Assembly (NCBI RefSeq): GCF_001746295.1
Contig: NZ_MJAH01000011.1
Coordinates: 121,187 to 185,186 of the forward strand
DNA length: 64,000 bases
DNA from: Streptomyces sp. LUP47B
Lineage (GTDB): Bacteria; Actinomycetota; Actinomycetes; Streptomycetales; Streptomycetaceae
Reading direction: 5' to 3'
Below the pieces are notes generated by a model. That model worked only from the letters and a program-made list of their open reading frames with translations. It did not search any database and was not told the origin of the DNA. The position numbers and the translations under genes are program-made. Positions 42,075-49,832 of this stretch are shown in pieces. Within the stretch, counting starts at the first letter, position 1. Each line of letters starts with the position of its first letter.

Positions 42075-43079
42075 GTGTTGATCGGTGAGGTGGCGCGACG
42101 GTCCGGGGTCAGTGCCCGCATGCTCAGGCACTACGAGTCGCTCGGCCTGCTGCGCCCTTCGGGTCGTACGGGTTCCGGCTACCGGGAGTACTCCGGCGAC
42201 GACATCCGGCGGATCTTCCACATCGAGAGCCTGCGGTCGCTGGGACTGTCGCTGCGTGAGATCGGGCGCGCGCTCGACGATCCCGGCTTCACACCTTCGG
42301 CGCTCGTCGACGACCTCATCCGTCAGACGCGCGAACGCATCGCGGCCGAGACCGAGCTGCTGACGCGGCTCCGCCGGATCGATGCCGTGGAACCCGCGGA
42401 CTGGGAGTCCGTACTCCAGGTCGTCGTGATGCTTCGGGCGCTGGGGTCGAAGAGCGCCGCCGCCCGCCAGCGTGCCGCGCTGTCCTCGGTCGACGAGATC
42501 CGCGTGCCGGTGGAGGCCCTGGTCGAGGCGGTGCTCAGGGAGACGGATCCGAACGTCGCCGGAGCCCTTCGATGGGCGCTGGCACGGTCGGGCGACGGCA
42601 GCGCGGCACTGCTGGCTCAGGGCCTCGACTCACCGTCGGCCGCGGTACGGGAACGTGCCGTTCGGTCCCTCGCCGAGATGCCGGGTGAGGAGTCCACCGC
42701 CGGACTGCGTGCGGCTCTCGCGGACACCGATGCCGTGGTCCGCGGTCAGGCGGCGCTGGCACTCGGGACGCGTGGCGTGGCCGATGCCGTCCCGGCGCTC
42801 ATCGACATGATCGTGGCGGGGCCGAACGACACCGACGCGGCCGACGCACTGAGCATGCTGGCGGGTGACACCGCGACCGCGGACCGGATCGCCACCGGGC
42901 TCGTCGGGCGCCTCGCCGACGGCGCCGCCGAGGCGCCCGCCCGCGCCCGGCTGACCCAGGCGCTGGCGGACATCCCCGGAGCCACGGCCGCACGCGCCCT
43001 CGTGGCGTTGTCGTACGACATCGACCGTGCCGTCGCGCTGACCGCGACGTATCTTCTTCGGCTGCGCGAGGCACGGTGA
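42075..43079 (+). CDS. MerR-family regulator with C-terminal HEAT-repeat domain
   Basis: This 334-aa protein starts at GTG 42075, with AGGAGGG 10 nt upstream. The N-terminal MerR DNA-binding domain (1-70) has IGEVARRSGVSARMLRHYES, LGLLRP, GYREYSGDDIRRIFHIESLR. A dimerising coiled coil follows (LIRQTRERIAAETELLTRLR). In place of a small ligand pocket, residues about 130-330 form HEAT repeats (NVAGALRWALARSGDGSAAL, AAVRERAVRSLAEMPGEEST, VRGQAALALGTRGVADAVPA). The effector may therefore be a protein or peptide rather than a small molecule (inference). It should act on the MerR-type promoter at 41335. Confidence 0.88.
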   Translation: MLIGEVARRSGVSARMLRHYESLGLLRPSGRTGSGYREYSGDDIRRIFHIESLRSLGLSLREIGRALDDPGFTPSALVDDLIRQTRERIAAETELLTRLRRIDAVEPADWESVLQVVVMLRALGSKSAAARQRAALSSVDEIRVPVEALVEAVLRETDPNVAGALRWALARSGDGSAALLAQGLDSPSAAVRERAVRSLAEMPGEESTAGLRAALADTDAVVRGQAALALGTRGVADAVPALIDMIVAGPNDTDAADALSMLAGDTATADRIATGLVGRLADGAAEAPARARLTQALADIPGATAARALVALSYDIDRAVALTATYLLRLREAR

Positions 43080-43122
43080 CGGGTCTCTCCGCAACGGAAC
43101 AGGGCTGCGGGGCGCCCTGCGG

Positions 43123-43635
43123 TCAGCCCTCCGTGCGGGCGGGCAGGCGCCATCCCGGCCGCGGGAAGTGGCAGGTGTAACCGTCCGGGTACCGCTGGAG
43201 GTAGTCCTGGTGCTCCGGCTCGGCCTCCCAGAAGGGGCCCACCGGCTCGACCTCGGTGACGACCTTGCCCGGCCACAGACCGGAGGCGTCGACGTCCGCG
43301 ATCGTGTCCTCGGCGATCCGCTTCTGCTCGTCGTCCACGTAGTAGATCGCCGAGCGGTAGCTGAGGCCGATGTCGTTGCCCTGGCGGTTCTTGGTGCTCG
43401 GGTCGTGGATCTGGAAGAAGAACTCCAGGAGCGCGCGGTAGTCGGTCTTCTCAGGGTCGTAGAGGATCTCGATGGCCTCCGCGTGCGTGCCGTGGTTGCG
43501 GTACGTCGCGTTCGGCACGTCACCGCCGGTGTATCCCACCCGGGTCGCCGTGACGCCCGGAAGCCGGCGGATCAGTTCCTCCATGCCCCAGAAACATCCG
43601 CCCGCCAGCACGGCCCTCTGTGTCTGCGTGGCCAT
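43123..43635 (-). CDS. msrA: Peptide methionine sulfoxide reductase MsrA (second copy, short form)
   Basis: This 170-aa MsrA starts at ATG 43635 with GGGAGGACCGCA in front. The catalytic Cys is in LAGGCFWGMEELIRRLPGV, followed by RVGYTGGDVPNATYRNHGTH, EAIEILYDPEKTDYRALLEF and DPSTKNRQGNDIGLSYRSA. Unlike the copy at 37127 it ends without the C-terminal GYCG/SCP resolving region (it stops after CHFPRPGWRLPARTEG). It is therefore a different MsrA subtype, and recycling probably uses another pair of residues or an external reductant. Confidence 0.93.
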   Translation of the reverse strand: MATQTQRAVLAGGCFWGMEELIRRLPGVTATRVGYTGGDVPNATYRNHGTHAEAIEILYDPEKTDYRALLEFFFQIHDPSTKNRQGNDIGLSYRSAIYYVDDEQKRIAEDTIADVDASGLWPGKVVTEVEPVGPFWEAEPEHQDYLQRYPDGYTCHFPRPGWRLPARTEG

Positions 43636-43834
43636 TGCGGTCCTCCCATATCTGTCGGCTCGGTCAGTCGGGCCACTCGGCTCGCACGTCACCGACATTC
43701 TGTGCCCACCCCCCTCAACGCACGAGGGTTCCGGACGATTCCGGGCCACCTGAGCCACTCCGTGAAGGCCATGGCCCCGGCGTCCTTCGTCAAGGCATTG
43801 GTACCCTGCGTGACCACTGCCCGGGGGGTTGATC

Positions 43835-44221
43835 GTGGGAGCCGGTCCGTCGCGTCCTGCGAGCCGTCACTTCCGAGGAGCCGGTTCGGGTGTCCTCCTC
43901 GGCGGGCTCACCGCGGTGGTGTGCGTCGCCGCGATCGGCAGGGCGTGGGCTGCCTGTGACATCGGCATCAAGGCGGCGGCCAACAGCATGACCTTGGCGT
44001 TCCTGGTGCCTCTCATATGGATCGCCACTTCGGTTCCGTGGATGATCCTGCACAACACCCTCGGCAGGCGTTACCCCCGCACCGCTCGGGTCACAGGGCT
44101 CGTCTTCACCCTGTGGTTCGCCTGGTTCCTCGTGACGTGGCTCGGCATGCCGGACTCCTACCCCGACCCGTTCTGCCCGGGCAACGTCCCACCCTGGTGG
44201 CCGAGTTACCTCCCCGCGTAA
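43835..44221 (+). CDS. Small integral membrane protein
   Basis: This 128-aa protein starts at GTG 43835 (GGGGGG 5 nt upstream; TTG 43829 is possible). Three hydrophobic segments are GVLLGGLTAVVCVAAIGRAW, MTLAFLVPLIWIATSVPWMI and TGLVFTLWFAWFLVTWLGM. The exposed end is Cys/Pro/Trp-rich (DPFCPGNVPPWWPSYLPA). Unknown function. The upstream 200 bp (43636-43834) holds no other gene. Confidence 0.65.
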   Translation: MGAGPSRPASRHFRGAGSGVLLGGLTAVVCVAAIGRAWAACDIGIKAAANSMTLAFLVPLIWIATSVPWMILHNTLGRRYPRTARVTGLVFTLWFAWFLVTWLGMPDSYPDPFCPGNVPPWWPSYLPA

Positions 44222-44328
44222 CAGCGGGGCGGCGCCGTGCGGCACCGCACTGAACGCCATGTGTCAAGCATTTCGACCCCGTTGAAAATGAACCGCGGCC
44301 GCGGCCGTCCCGACCTACGATCGCCCGC

Positions 44329-45273
44329 ATGCGGATTCAGCGGATATTACGGATGATCGTCGTACTCGCCGCGGCCCTCGCCGCAGCGATCGGGGGTGCC
44401 GTGGGGACGGCACAGGCCGAAGGGAGCCGGGTCTCGTCCGACCGGCAGCTGTTGTTCTACAACCACTCCTACGGGGTTCTCGACCGGGAGACCGCCGACG
44501 CCATCGAACACTCCGACTACCTGCGGGACTTCGCCAACTTCCAGGTCCGCACCACGACCGGTACCGGCGGACAGACCTGGACCGGCCGCTACCTGATGGG
44601 CCGCGAGACCTATCTGGAACTGTTCGGAGTCGGTGACATCGCCGGCCCGGACGGCACCCTCGGCTCCGGCGGGCTGGGCCTGTCGACCGAACGGGACGGA
44701 GACCTGGCGACGGTCACCGAGCGGCTGAAGAGCGAAGGGGTCACCGACCCCGTCGAATTCCTCCAGACCAAGGACTTCGGTGACGGTGTGCCCGTGCCGT
44801 GGTTCGACGCCATCCTCACCACCACCGAGTACGACGCCTTCAACGCCTGGGCGATGGAGTACCGGCCGGAGTACTTCGCCGATCCTCGTGGCAACACCGA
44901 GCCCGCGAGCTTCCCCGGTGACGTCGGCCGGGAGCGCTACCTGTCCGACGACTACCGCACCCACCTGATGCGTGACGTGACCTACGTCCACTTCGCGGTC
45001 ACCGAGGGAGACCTCGCCGACACCGTGCCGCTGTTGCGGGCCGGCGGGTTCGCCGTCAAGAACGTGCCGGGCGGTGGCGTCGTCGCGACGGGGGGCGGCA
45101 CCACGATCAGGTTCGACGCCGTCCCGCGCGAACAGGCCGGGTTGCAGCGGGTCGAGATGTCGCTCAACCGGCCCGTGAAGGACCGGCACGTGGAGCAGCT
45201 CGGCCACTCGACCCTCACCGTCGGCCCCGGCAGCCGTGCCGTGTGGACGTTCGCCGCCAACGGCACCCCGTAG
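44329..45273 (+). CDS. Secreted DUF5829-like protein
   Basis: This 314-aa protein has an N-terminal signal peptide (ILRMIVVLAAALAAAIGGAV, probable cleavage at AQA-EG), so it is exported. The mature part begins DRQLLFYNHSYGVLDRETAD and contains YLMGRETYLELFGVGDIAGP and STERDGDLATVTERLKSEGV. It ends in a beta-rich domain with VWTFAANG. The pattern matches DUF5829, which resembles glyoxalase-fold proteins (a lactoylglutathione-lyase-like layout). No activity is known. The start is ATG 44329. Confidence 0.75.
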   Translation: MRIQRILRMIVVLAAALAAAIGGAVGTAQAEGSRVSSDRQLLFYNHSYGVLDRETADAIEHSDYLRDFANFQVRTTTGTGGQTWTGRYLMGRETYLELFGVGDIAGPDGTLGSGGLGLSTERDGDLATVTERLKSEGVTDPVEFLQTKDFGDGVPVPWFDAILTTTEYDAFNAWAMEYRPEYFADPRGNTEPASFPGDVGRERYLSDDYRTHLMRDVTYVHFAVTEGDLADTVPLLRAGGFAVKNVPGGGVVATGGGTTIRFDAVPREQAGLQRVEMSLNRPVKDRHVEQLGHSTLTVGPGSRAVWTFAANGTP

Positions 45274-45411
45274 ACCGGTGGACCGTGGGTGCGCCCCCGA
45301 CCCGGGGCGCACCCCGACACCGGACAAGGGCCGGCGCACCGATGAGTCCTCGTGCCCGCGGACGTCTACAGGCACGACAGTTCCGCGAGGCACGAAACGA
45401 GGCGACCAAGC

Positions 45412-45864
45412 ATGAGCACCGAGCAGACGACCCCGGCCAACGGCTTCTCCTACGAGCTGACCCGAACGCTGGACGTTACGGCGGCGCGGGTGTGGCGGGC
45501 GTGGACCACCCCCGACCAGTACGCACAGTGGGCCTACGCCGCTCCCGGCTCCGTCGAGATGGATGTACGACCGGGCGGCGCGTGGAAGGCCACGGTGGTC
45601 ACACCCGACGGCGGACAGTTCCCGCTGACCGGCTCCTACCTCGAGGTCGACGAGAACCGCGTTCTGGTGGTCTGTATGGACGTACCCGGCAAGCCCGCGC
45701 CCGCGGTCATGACCATGGAACTCGAGGAGCGGGACGACCGCCGTACGCGGATCGTGCTCCGCCAGACCTCTGACAGCGCGGAGGAACGCGACATGGCCGA
45801 GCAGGGCAGCACCATGCTCCTCGACAGCCTGGGTGCCTACCTGGCCGGCGGGGCGAAGGGCTGA
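45412..45864 (+). CDS. SRPBCC (AHSA1/Aha1-like START-fold) protein
   Basis: This 150-aa protein starts at ATG 45412 with GAGGCGACCAAGC in front. It has the AHSA1-type core: YELTRTLDVTAARVWRAWTT, YAQWAYAAPGSVEMDVRPGG, WKATVVTPDGGQFPLTGSYL and a C-terminal helix AEQGSTMLLDSLGAYLAG. These cytoplasmic proteins enclose a hydrophobic ligand cavity. Ligand unknown. It is convergent with the VOC gene. Confidence 0.88.
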   Translation: MSTEQTTPANGFSYELTRTLDVTAARVWRAWTTPDQYAQWAYAAPGSVEMDVRPGGAWKATVVTPDGGQFPLTGSYLEVDENRVLVVCMDVPGKPAPAVMTMELEERDDRRTRIVLRQTSDSAEERDMAEQGSTMLLDSLGAYLAGGAKG

Positions 45865-45903
45865 ATCACGCCCCGCTGAACCGCCCGTGCCCCTCGGGGA
45901 ACG

Positions 45904-46287
45904 TCAGCCTCCGCTGCCGTAGGGCCTCGTCAGGATCTCCAGCCGATGGCCGTTCGGATCATCGAAGTACGCGCCCCGGCCCCCGTCGTTGTGGTTGATC
46001 TCGCCCGGGCGGTGGTGGAACGGGTCCGCCCAGTAGGTCAGCCCCGCCTCCCGGATCCGGGTGAAGATCGTGTCGAAGTCGTCCTCGGTGACGAGGAACG
46101 CGTAGTGCTGGGGCGTGATCTCGTCGCGCGTGTCCATATAGTCGAGAGTCACCCCGTTCGGGATCTCGACCGGGACGAACGGGCCGTACTGCGGACTCAC
46201 CGGCAGGCCCAGGAGGTCGGCCAGGAAGTGGGCCGAGGCGTGCTTGTCGTGTGCGGCGACGATGGTGTGGTTCAGCTGAACGGTCAT
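45904..46287 (-). CDS. VOC / glyoxalase-fold dioxygenase-like protein
   Basis: This 127-aa protein is a single VOC module: LNHTIVAAHDKHASAHFLAD, LGLPVSPQYGPFVPVEIPNG, then HYAFLVTEDDFDTIFTRIRE and the C-terminal RGAYFDDPNGHRLEILTRPY. Metal-binding His/Glu positions are plausible (H in LNHT, H in QHYAF, E in RLEIL). Likely a small-molecule resistance or dioxygenase-type enzyme; substrate unknown. The start is ATG 46287, divergent from the iron-box gene. Confidence 0.88.
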   Translation of the reverse strand: MTVQLNHTIVAAHDKHASAHFLADLLGLPVSPQYGPFVPVEIPNGVTLDYMDTRDEITPQHYAFLVTEDDFDTIFTRIREAGLTYWADPFHHRPGEINHNDGGRGAYFDDPNGHRLEILTRPYGSGG

Positions 46288-46324
46288 CGGTACCTCCTCG
46301 TTCAGACCCTACTCCGCCACGGGT

Positions 46325-46343
46325 TAAGGTAAGCCTTGCCTTA
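46325..46343 (+). promoter_or_regulatory. Iron box (DmdR/IdeR-type operator)
   Basis: TAAGGTAAGCCTTGCCTTA is a 19-bp near-perfect palindrome with two mismatched pairs. It matches the actinobacterial iron-repressor consensus TTAGGTTAGSCTAACCTAA in layout. It lies 39 bp before the start of the lipoprotein frame at 46382. Confidence 0.8.
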
Positions 46344-46479
46344 GCAGACCTCCTGCAACCCCAGTACTTCCCGGAGCAGCCGTGCGCGCAGCAGCAGTGA
46401 AGGCCGTCGTGGCCGCGACCGTCGTCGGAGGGCTGCTGGCCGGCTGTTCGTCGTCCTCGGAGCGACCCGCACACCGAGG

Positions 46480-46815
46480 CGCCGCCCGCCGAAGCGAGCC
46501 GTGCGCTGAAGGCCCCCGGCGCGCACAAGCCGCCCGCCCAAGGCCCTCCCGGGGCCGGCCGCACACGCAAAGCTCTCCGCAGAGCAAGCCATGCCCTGAA
46601 GACCCCCGACCGACGCAAGCCACACACCCAAGCCCCCACCGGGCCGAGCCGCACACGCAAAGCCCCCCACCGGACCGAGCCGCACACGCAAAGCCCTCCC
46701 GCGAAGCGAGCCATGCGCTGAAGACCCCCGGCCCGCGCCAGCCACACACCCAAGGCCCCCACGGAAGCAAGCCGTACACCCAAGCACCAACACCTGGCCC
46801 GCCCCAGCCGTACGC
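46480..46815. repeat. Degenerate tandem repeats of about 30-31 bp
   Basis: About eleven units with consensus (A)GCSAGCCRYACRCSCAAAGC then CCYCCSSCGG. Clear examples are AGCAAGCCATGCCCTGAAGA (46583) against AGCGAGCCATGCGCTGAAGA (46707), and AGCCGCACACGCAAAGC at about 46557, 46650 and 46680. All frames are largely open, which is a composition effect. Confidence 0.8.
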
Positions 46816-46817
46816 CG

Positions 46818-46846
46818 AAGGGCCCCGGCATCAGACCGGGGCCCTT
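46818..46846. terminator. Terminator hairpin at the repeat/adh boundary
   Basis: An 11-bp perfect stem AAGGGCCCCGG / CCGGGGCCCTT with a 7-nt loop lies 18 bp after the dehydrogenase stop on the minus strand. Confidence 0.85.
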
Positions 46847-46863
46847 CGTTCACGCCGTGTGCG

Positions 46864-47904
46864 TCAGATCGTCGCCGTGTCGATCACGAACCGGTAGCGG
46901 ACATCGCTGTTGACGACCCGCTCGTACGCCTCGTTGATCTCCGACGCGGTGATCAGCTCGATCTCGGCGCCGATGCCGTGCTCGGCGCAGAAGTCCAGCA
47001 TCTCCTGGGTCTCGGCGATGCCGCCGATCGCCGAACCGGCGAGGGTCTTGCTGCCGCCGATGAGGGAGAAGAGGTTCAGGGCGATCGGCTCCTCGGGGGC
47101 GCCGACGTTCACCAGGGCGCCGCCCGCCTTGAGCAGGCCGAGGTACACGCCGAAGTCCAGCGGGGCCGAGACCGTGGAGAGGATGAGGTCGAAGGAGCCG
47201 GACAGCTCCTTGAAGGTGCTCTCGTCGCTGGTCGCGTAGTAGTGGTCCGCGCCCAGCTTCAGGCCGTCGTCCTTCTTGCGCAGGGACTGCGACAGGACGG
47301 TGACCTCGGCGCCGAGCGCGTGCGCGATCTTGACACCCATGTGGCCGAGACCGCCCAGGCCGATCACGGCGACCTTCTTGCCGGGAGCGGCACCCCACCG
47401 CTTGAGCGGGGAGTACGTGGTGATGCCGGCGCACAGCAGCGGGGCGGCCTCGTCGAGGGCCAGGCCCTCGGGGATACGGACGACGAAGTTCTCGTCGACG
47501 ACGACCTTCTCGGAGTAGCCGCCGTAGGTGGGCTCGCCGTCCTTGCCGATGGCGTTGTACGTGCCGACCGAGCCCCCGGTGCAGTGCTGCTCGAGGCCTG
47601 CCTTGCAGTTGTCGCACTCACGGCAGGAGTCGACCAGGCAGCCGACACCGACCCGGTCGCCGACCTGGTACTTGGTGACACCGGGGCCGACCTCGGAGAC
47701 TGTGCCGGCGATCTCGTGGCCCGGGACCATCGGGAAGATGGCCTCGCCCCAGCCCTCCTGGGCCTGGTGGATGTCCGAGTGGCAGATGCCGGCGAACTTG
47801 ATGTCGATCAGGACGTCGTGCTCGCGGACCGCCCGGCGCTCGATGGTGGTGCGCTCCAGCGGAGCCTTCGCGGCGGGGGCGGCGTATGCGGCAACAGTGG
47901 TCAT
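46864..47904 (-). CDS. Zinc-dependent NAD(P) alcohol dehydrogenase (cinnamyl-alcohol/AdhC type)
   Basis: This 346-aa medium-chain dehydrogenase has catalytic zinc ligands in FAGICHSDIHQ and VPGHEIAGTV. The structural zinc cysteines are CRECDNCKAGLEQHC, the NAD(P) Rossmann motif is VIGLGGLGHMGVKIAHALG, and the CAGITTYSPLKRW segment is typical of the CAD/YahK branch. It reduces aldehydes or oxidises primary alcohols in the cytoplasm, probably NADP-linked. ATG 47904 has GGAGAACCACCCTC upstream. It is divergent from the XRE regulator at 48088, which is the obvious candidate regulator. Confidence 0.94.
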   Translation of the reverse strand: MTTVAAYAAPAAKAPLERTTIERRAVREHDVLIDIKFAGICHSDIHQAQEGWGEAIFPMVPGHEIAGTVSEVGPGVTKYQVGDRVGVGCLVDSCRECDNCKAGLEQHCTGGSVGTYNAIGKDGEPTYGGYSEKVVVDENFVVRIPEGLALDEAAPLLCAGITTYSPLKRWGAAPGKKVAVIGLGGLGHMGVKIAHALGAEVTVLSQSLRKKDDGLKLGADHYYATSDESTFKELSGSFDLILSTVSAPLDFGVYLGLLKAGGALVNVGAPEEPIALNLFSLIGGSKTLAGSAIGGIAETQEMLDFCAEHGIGAEIELITASEINEAYERVVNSDVRYRFVIDTATI

Positions 47905-48087
47905 GAGGGTGGTTCTCCTCGGGAGAGTGCGTGCCCGGCTGCCTTCTGTCTTGTCCATCCGTCCGGGCACGCTGCACAGCCTGCCCCAGGAATCGACGCC
48001 CACCCAGGCCACGGCTTTGCGTACGTTCGCCGGTTCTACTACTGGCGGGGACAGGATGGTGTGCGTACGACCGTGAATACTTGACGT

Positions 48088-48990
48088 ATGGACGACATGG
48101 CCGAGGAACTGCCCGGAGGCCGCTCGCTGGACCGGCGCGCCGAGCTCAGTGAGTTTCTGCGCACCCGGCGGGCCCGGCTGAAGCCGGAGGATGTGGGGCT
48201 GCCGGACTTCGGGCGGCACCGCAGGGTACCGGGGCTGCGCCGCGAGGAGCTGTCGCAGCTGGCGGGCGTCTCGGTGGCGTACTACACACGTCTGGAGCAG
48301 GGCAACGGGCGCAATGTCTCGGCGGAGGTCCTGGACGCCATCGCCCGTGCGCTGCGGCTGACCGACGCCGAGCGCGCGCACCTCACGCATCTGGCGAAGC
48401 CCAAGCAGCACAAGAAGAAGGCCACCGCGCGCACCGAGCAGGTGCGCGGGTCGATCCGGCAGCTGCTGGACTCGATGGACGTCCCGGCGTACGTCTCGGG
48501 GCGGCGCTCGGACATCCTGGCCTGGAACCGGATGGCGGCGGCGGTCTTCGGGGACTGGTCGGAGCTGCCGGTGCAGGAGCGCAACTGGGCCCGGCTGGTG
48601 TTCCTGCGGCCGGAGTACCGCGACCTGTTCGTGCCGTGGGAGCAGAAGGCGACCGACATGGTCAGTTATCTGCGCATGGACGCCGGCTGCCATCCCGACG
48701 ACCCGCGGCTGTCCGCGCTGGTCGGCGAGCTCTCCGTGAAGAGCGAGGAGTTCAGGCGTCTGTGGGCCACTCACGACGTCAAGGAGAAGAACTTCGGCGT
48801 CAAGCAGCTCCGCCACCCACTGGTCGGCGAACTGACCCTGAACTTCGAGTCGTTCCCCCTGTCCGACGGCACCGAGCAGGCCCTGGTCACCTACCACGCG
48901 GAACCGGGCTCCCCCTCGGCGGAGGCGCTGCGGCTGCTGGCGAGCTGGGGCGCGGACGCGACCCGGGCGGGCGAGTCCACGCACTCCTGA
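48088..48990 (+). CDS. XRE-family regulator with MmyB-like ligand domain
   Basis: This 300-aa protein starts at ATG 48088. The N-terminal HTH has LSEFLRTRRARLKPEDVGLP, RVPGLRREELSQLAGVSVAY and YTRLEQGNGRNVSAEVLDAI. The C-terminal MmyB-like domain (about 105-290) has DVPAYVSGRRSDILAWNRMA, DMVSYLRMDAGCHPDDPRLS and LTLNFESFPLSDGTEQALVT; relatives bind fatty-acid-like ligands. It is divergent from the alcohol dehydrogenase gene and probably controls it. It is convergent with the hemoglobin fusion gene, with only 7 bp between. Confidence 0.93.
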   Translation: MDDMAEELPGGRSLDRRAELSEFLRTRRARLKPEDVGLPDFGRHRRVPGLRREELSQLAGVSVAYYTRLEQGNGRNVSAEVLDAIARALRLTDAERAHLTHLAKPKQHKKKATARTEQVRGSIRQLLDSMDVPAYVSGRRSDILAWNRMAAAVFGDWSELPVQERNWARLVFLRPEYRDLFVPWEQKATDMVSYLRMDAGCHPDDPRLSALVGELSVKSEEFRRLWATHDVKEKNFGVKQLRHPLVGELTLNFESFPLSDGTEQALVTYHAEPGSPSAEALRLLASWGADATRAGESTHS

Positions 48991-48997
48991 GCCGCTC

Positions 48998-49768
48998 TCA
49001 GCCCTGGTACGGCGGCGCCGCTCCCCAGTTCCACCTCGGCACCGGCTGCTCCGCCGGCGGCTTGGCGTCCGGGCCGGAGAAGTGGACCGCGAGCCGGGTG
49101 CCCCACTCCACGTAGGCGAGGAACGCCGAGCGGAACTCCGCGTCGGTGGGCAGGCCGGCCTCGTCGGCCGCGTCCTGGATGAGGTTCACCCAGCGCCGGC
49201 GCTGCGGTTCGGTGATGCCGCGGCCCAGGTGCTTGGCGACCATGTGGCCGTGGCCGCCCTGGGTCTCGGAGTAGCCGGCCGGGCCGCCGAAGACCTCCGC
49301 GAGCCAGAGGGCGACGTGCTCGGCGTGCTCGGGGGCCAGCCCCGCGAACACCGGCGCCAGGAGATCGTCGGCCAGGACCTTCTCGTAGAACACCGTGGTG
49401 AGCCGGCCGAAGGCCTCCGCGCCGCCCGCCCACGAGAACAGGGTGGGGACGGCGCCGCCCCGGCCGCGGACCGTCGTCGGTTTGTAGTGGCGCATCTCCT
49501 CGATGTTCTCGATGTACGGCCGGATCTCGGCGAGGAAGTCCGGGAAGAGCTCCGACTTGCGGAAGCCCTCCAGGTGGTCCTCGGTGGAGGTCCAGGTGAT
49601 GCGCAGGACGAAGTGCGCGAAGTCCTCCTCGCAGCGCGCCAGTTCGTAGTCGACGCACTGCGGGGCCGCCGCCAGCTGGACCGAGGCGTGGGTGTAGGCG
49701 GACAGGAACTCCGCCGAGCGGTCTTCCGGGATGCGGTAGCGGATGTACTCGACGGTCTCTGTGGTCAT
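48998..49768 (-). CDS. Antibiotic-biosynthesis-monooxygenase domain fused to a group II truncated hemoglobin
   Basis: This 256-aa protein starts at ATG 49768. Residues 1-95 form an ABM ferredoxin-like domain (VEYIRYRIPEDRSAEFLSAY, FAHFVLRITWTSTEDHLEGF). Residues about 110-245 are a truncated globin: TLFSWAGGAEAFGRLTTVFY, FAGLAPEHAEHVALWLAEVF, GGHGHMVAKHLGRGITEPQR with the proximal His in the F region, and RRRWVNLIQDAADE with the TrHb2-type Trp. Such fusions have been described from streptomycetes. The globin would bind O2 or NO and could supply it to the ABM cavity. It lies 64 bp behind the YceI gene, so it may belong to the ECF41-controlled unit. Confidence 0.92.
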   Translation of the reverse strand: MTTETVEYIRYRIPEDRSAEFLSAYTHASVQLAAAPQCVDYELARCEEDFAHFVLRITWTSTEDHLEGFRKSELFPDFLAEIRPYIENIEEMRHYKPTTVRGRGGAVPTLFSWAGGAEAFGRLTTVFYEKVLADDLLAPVFAGLAPEHAEHVALWLAEVFGGPAGYSETQGGHGHMVAKHLGRGITEPQRRRWVNLIQDAADEAGLPTDAEFRSAFLAYVEWGTRLAVHFSGPDAKPPAEQPVPRWNWGAAPPYQG

Positions 49769-49832
49769 GACCTCACACAAACACGGACACCCCGCCGGAG
49801 GCTCCCCTTCCGACCCGGAGTTCGCTGTGGGC

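Larger units (their letters stand above)
46382..46897 (+). pseudogene. Lipoprotein (siderophore-binding type) signal peptide running into repeats; probably a truncated gene
   Basis: From GTG 46382 (CCCGGAGCAGCC in front) the frame gives a good lipoprotein signal peptide (AAAVKAVVAATVVGGLLAGC then SSSSERPA), as found on iron-siderophore binding proteins, and an iron box lies upstream. After about 30 residues the frame enters low-complexity sequence with PHTQSP and KPCPEDPRPTQ-like units and never reaches a binding-protein domain. The 170-aa open frame ends inside the 3' end of the opposite-strand dehydrogenase gene. The most economical view is that repeat DNA replaced the body of an iron-regulated lipoprotein gene. 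Confidence 0.6.

Noticed and set aside
46341..46853. Gly/Ala-rich protein on the minus strand over the 30-bp repeats
   Set aside because: Low-complexity product of the repeat with no signal peptide. The + strand frame has the lipobox and iron box.
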